Of a stretch of DNA of 7,991 nt, positions 6,165-7,991 are shown one piece after another. A program made the position numbers and the translations under genes. This stretch comes from Rhodobacteraceae bacterium UBA7436 (GTDB lineage: Bacteria > Pseudomonadota > Alphaproteobacteria > Rhodobacterales > Rhodobacteraceae). Location of the stretch: the NCBI GenBank assembly GCA_002478745.1, contig DLQI01000144.1, positions 1 to 7,991 of the forward strand, read 5' to 3'. Within the stretch, counting starts at the first letter, position 1. The number at the start of each line of letters is the position of its first letter. The notes under the pieces are model-generated. The model worked only from the letters and a program-made list of their open reading frames with translations. It did no database searches and was not told the origin of the DNA.

Positions 6165-7645
6165 AGCTCTCTTACGAAACCCCGCCGGATGGAACGGTAC
6201 GAGACTGGGTTGATTATCGCGCGCAAAGCGATGAAATTGCATTCGTTTTTGCCGAAGACAACCGCACGTTAAACTGGAGCGACCTGCGGGATGAAGCCGC
6301 GAAAATAGCGCGCGCAATTACAGCTCAAGGAATAGCCAAAGGCGAAAGCATCGCAATCCTTCAACCCAATGGACGCGAAGGTGTCTTGGCGTTCTACGGT
6401 GCAGTTTACGGCGGGTTCCGCGCAACAATGATAAACTTGGCTGCCGGGCGGGACGCTATCGCCTACGCATTAGATCATTGCGAAGCCCGCATAGCGTTGG
6501 TTCATGATAGTGTAAGCGACATGTTCGAAAGCGCGCGCCCGGAAAAAATGACGCGGCTCAGTTCATTCACTGAAAACGCTGTTGAGCTGCACAATGTATC
6601 CTCTTCTGATCACGCACTGCTTATGTACACGTCCGGTACAACGGGGCGGCCAAAAGGTGTGGTCCATACACAATCTAGTTTACTCGCCGGAGGGTGGGCC
6701 CCCACTGTTGCACACCGATTAACCGATGAGGACCGCGCCCTTTGCGTTCTGCCAATCTGCCATATCAACGGATTGTGCGTCACTGTTATGGGGGCGTTGG
6801 TTTCTGGTGGTTCCGTAGCCATGGTAGAAAAATTCTCTGCCAGCAGGTTTTGGAACCAGATCAAAACACATGAGGCCACATGGTTCTCTGTCGTCCCCAC
6901 AATCATCTCGCACTTGCTGCACAGCGATACAAACCCAGACGAACAAAGCAAATCACGCCTGCGTTTTGGCCGCTCAGCATCCTCTGCCCTTGCGCCCGAC
7001 GTGCAAACCGCGTTTGAAACCCGCTTTGGCCTGCCAATTATAGAGACCATGGGGTTAACAGAAACCGCAGCCCAAATTCTGTCTAATCCCCTGCCGCCCG
7101 GAACACGGAAAATTGGCTCCCCCGGTATCGCCTATGGTAACGAAGTCATCATCCTAGCGACCGACCAAAGCGAATGCAAAGCGGGTGTCGAAGGTGAAAT
7201 TGCTATTCGCGGACCAAATGTCATGCTTGAATACCTCAAAAATCCAGACGCCACGCAATCCACATTTCACGGGCGCTGGTTACGTACTGGTGATTTAGGT
7301 CGCAAAGACGTCGATGGTTACCTCTTTGTCACAGGGCGGCTTAAGGAATTGATCATCAAAGGTGGCGAGAACATCGCCCCTCGTGAGATCGACGAAGCGC
7401 TTTATGCCCACGGCGATGTGGTCGAAGCTGCAGCCTTCGCGCGTCCCTGCAAAACATACGGCGAACGGGTCGAAGCCGCAGTGCGTGTGTGCGAAGGATC
7501 ATCCCTCACAGCAGAAGAACTGATAGCCACCTGCGTTGAGAAATTGGGTAAATTCAAAGCACCCGATCATGTGCATTTTCTGCCCGAATTGCCCAAAGGA
7601 CCATCCGGAAAAATCCAACGGCTTAAGCTGCAAGAAATTCTATAA
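6161..7645 (+). CDS. sauT: AMP-forming acyl-CoA ligase, probable sulfoacetate-CoA ligase SauT (AAE3/oxalate-CoA ligase-like)
   Basis: This ANL-superfamily adenylating enzyme makes an acyl-CoA from a carboxylate, ATP and CoA. With the start at 6161 it has 494 residues. Motifs in order are P-loop YTSGTTGRPKGV (156-167), MGLTET (297-302), GEIAIRGPNVM (345-355), RTGDLG (375-380), hinge GRLKELIIKGGENIAP (392-407) and catalytic Lys484 in PSGKIQR (481-487). FSASRFWNQIKTHEATWFSVVPT (225-247, split here as FSASRFW and ATWFSVVPT) and SNPLPPGT (308-315) closely resemble plant AAE3 and yeast Pcs60, which activate oxalate. A very small, doubly charged acid is therefore likely. The ATG at 6161 overlaps the preceding stop (ATGA). 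A TTG at 6143 would extend the frame by six residues, but the overlap start fits the operon better. Assignment to SauT rests on gene order next to the acylating dehydrogenase. No terminator with a T-tract follows closely. Confidence 0.85.
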   Translation: MKLSYETPPDGTVRDWVDYRAQSDEIAFVFAEDNRTLNWSDLRDEAAKIARAITAQGIAKGESIAILQPNGREGVLAFYGAVYGGFRATMINLAAGRDAIAYALDHCEARIALVHDSVSDMFESARPEKMTRLSSFTENAVELHNVSSSDHALLMYTSGTTGRPKGVVHTQSSLLAGGWAPTVAHRLTDEDRALCVLPICHINGLCVTVMGALVSGGSVAMVEKFSASRFWNQIKTHEATWFSVVPTIISHLLHSDTNPDEQSKSRLRFGRSASSALAPDVQTAFETRFGLPIIETMGLTETAAQILSNPLPPGTRKIGSPGIAYGNEVIILATDQSECKAGVEGEIAIRGPNVMLEYLKNPDATQSTFHGRWLRTGDLGRKDVDGYLFVTGRLKELIIKGGENIAPREIDEALYAHGDVVEAAAFARPCKTYGERVEAAVRVCEGSSLTAEELIATCVEKLGKFKAPDHVHFLPELPKGPSGKIQRLKLQEIL

Positions 7646-7746
7646 ATGTAATTGCTAACACACACTTGCGACGCGAAATGGCATGCAATTGGCTGCAAAA
7701 CTCTCGTCAGAAGTCGTTTAGAGTTTATTGCAATCAGGTGAATGAC

Positions 7747-7781
7747 CGCTTTGCGCAACTAGCAGTCATCTGTGCAAAGCG
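7747..7781. repeat. Inverted repeat / stem-loop about 100 bp after the operon
   Basis: CGCTTTGCGCA (7747-7757) can pair with TGTGCAAAGCG (7771-7781) as an 11-bp stem with one G-U pair and a 13-nt loop. No T-run follows; the next bases are CAGCATCGGTAATTTT. It could end or protect the operon transcript, or it may simply be part of the repeat family that fills this flank. Confidence 0.45.
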
Positions 7782-7820
7782 CAGCATCGGTAATTTTGGG
7801 CTCAGTGCCGCCATTAGATT
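7781..7820 (+). repeat. Degenerate direct repeat, copy 1
   Basis: It starts GCAGCATCGG and contains GGGCTCA and CCATTAG. It matches 7941-7980 at 29 of 40 positions without gaps. The 8-mer GCCATTAG (7810-7817) recurs at 514-521 upstream of the operon. Confidence 0.5.
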
Positions 7821-7940
7821 GTTTGCAGCATTTGTGGATTTGACCTCTCATTGAACGGCTGCTTTCGCCAGATTGCCCCATAGCCCGCGCACTTGCAGCG
7901 AAGGTCTGCAATCCGCCATTCATGTAGAAATGTACATGCC

Positions 7941-7980
7941 GCAGCATCGATCACTTCGGGCTCAAAACCTCCGTTAGCTG
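7941..7980 (+). repeat. Degenerate direct repeat, copy 2
   Basis: It starts GCAGCATCGA and contains GGGCTCA and CCGTTAG, exactly 160 bp after copy 1. The following GCTGCAC also occurs after the corresponding CCATTAG at 515-527. The repeat runs to the window edge, so its full extent is not visible. Confidence 0.5.
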
Positions 7981-7991
7981 CACTTTGCACC

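Larger units (their letters stand above)
7646..7991. other. Gene-free, repeat-rich downstream flank
   Basis: No open frame here looks like a protein. The short frames of about 62 codons at 7666-7854 and 7759-7947 run through repeat sequence and lack a good ribosome binding site. The segment holds an 11-bp inverted repeat (7747-7781), a 160-bp-spaced degenerate direct repeat (7781-7820 and 7941-7980) and an imperfect dyad between 7836-7846 and 7902-7914. Confidence 0.6.

Noticed and set aside
7666..7947. Two short frames of about 62 codons downstream of the ligase
   Set aside because: They are antiparallel, lie in repeat sequence and have no recognisable protein features.
1..7991. CRISPR array, phage genes or intact insertion sequence
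   Set aside because: No regularly spaced identical repeats, transposase, integrase or phage structural frame was seen; the repeats present are few, degenerate and irregular.

Overview
The window reads as a piece of an alphaproteobacterial chromosome, most likely from the Roseobacter group (Rhodobacterales). This rests on moderate GC content, on a tripartite tricarboxylate (TTT) transporter in a tight catabolic operon, and on gene-free flanks built from degenerate repeat modules of a kind I associate with that group. No species can be named from the sequence alone.

Layout. Positions 1-84 hold what may be the last 27 codons of a plus-strand gene. Positions 85-571 are gene-free and AT-rich. They carry a copy of the 3' end of a tRNA-Leu gene in reverse orientation (236-260), a pair of direct repeats either side of it, and a degenerate repeat module. 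A LacI-family regulator lies on the minus strand (572-1597). From a 99-bp divergent intergenic region five genes run on the plus strand: tctA (1697-3208), tctB (3205-3675), tctC (3716-4684), an acylating aldehyde dehydrogenase (4761-6164) and an AMP-forming acyl-CoA ligase (6161-7645). Positions 7646-7991 are gene-free and repeat-rich.

How the genes fit together. TctC would capture a small organic acid in the periplasm and TctA/TctB would carry it in using the ion gradient. The ligase would activate it to its CoA thioester at the cost of ATP, and the CoA-dependent dehydrogenase would reduce the thioester to an aldehyde. The divergent LacI regulator would respond to the substrate or an intermediate. 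The divergent regulator followed by dehydrogenase and then ligase matches the published sauRSTU sulfoacetate cluster of Cupriavidus necator, with a TTT transporter in place of the MFS permease SauU. Sulfoacetate uptake and conversion to sulfoacetaldehyde is therefore the best reading. The ligase also closely resembles the AAE3/Pcs60 oxalate-CoA ligases, so oxalate to oxalyl-CoA to glyoxylate is a serious alternative. The enzymes that would consume sulfoacetaldehyde (Xsc, Pta) are not in this window.

The start sites of tctA and of the ligase are set here at 1697 and 6161 rather than at the longest open frames. The flanks suggest that the operon may sit next to an old tRNA-targeted integration site.
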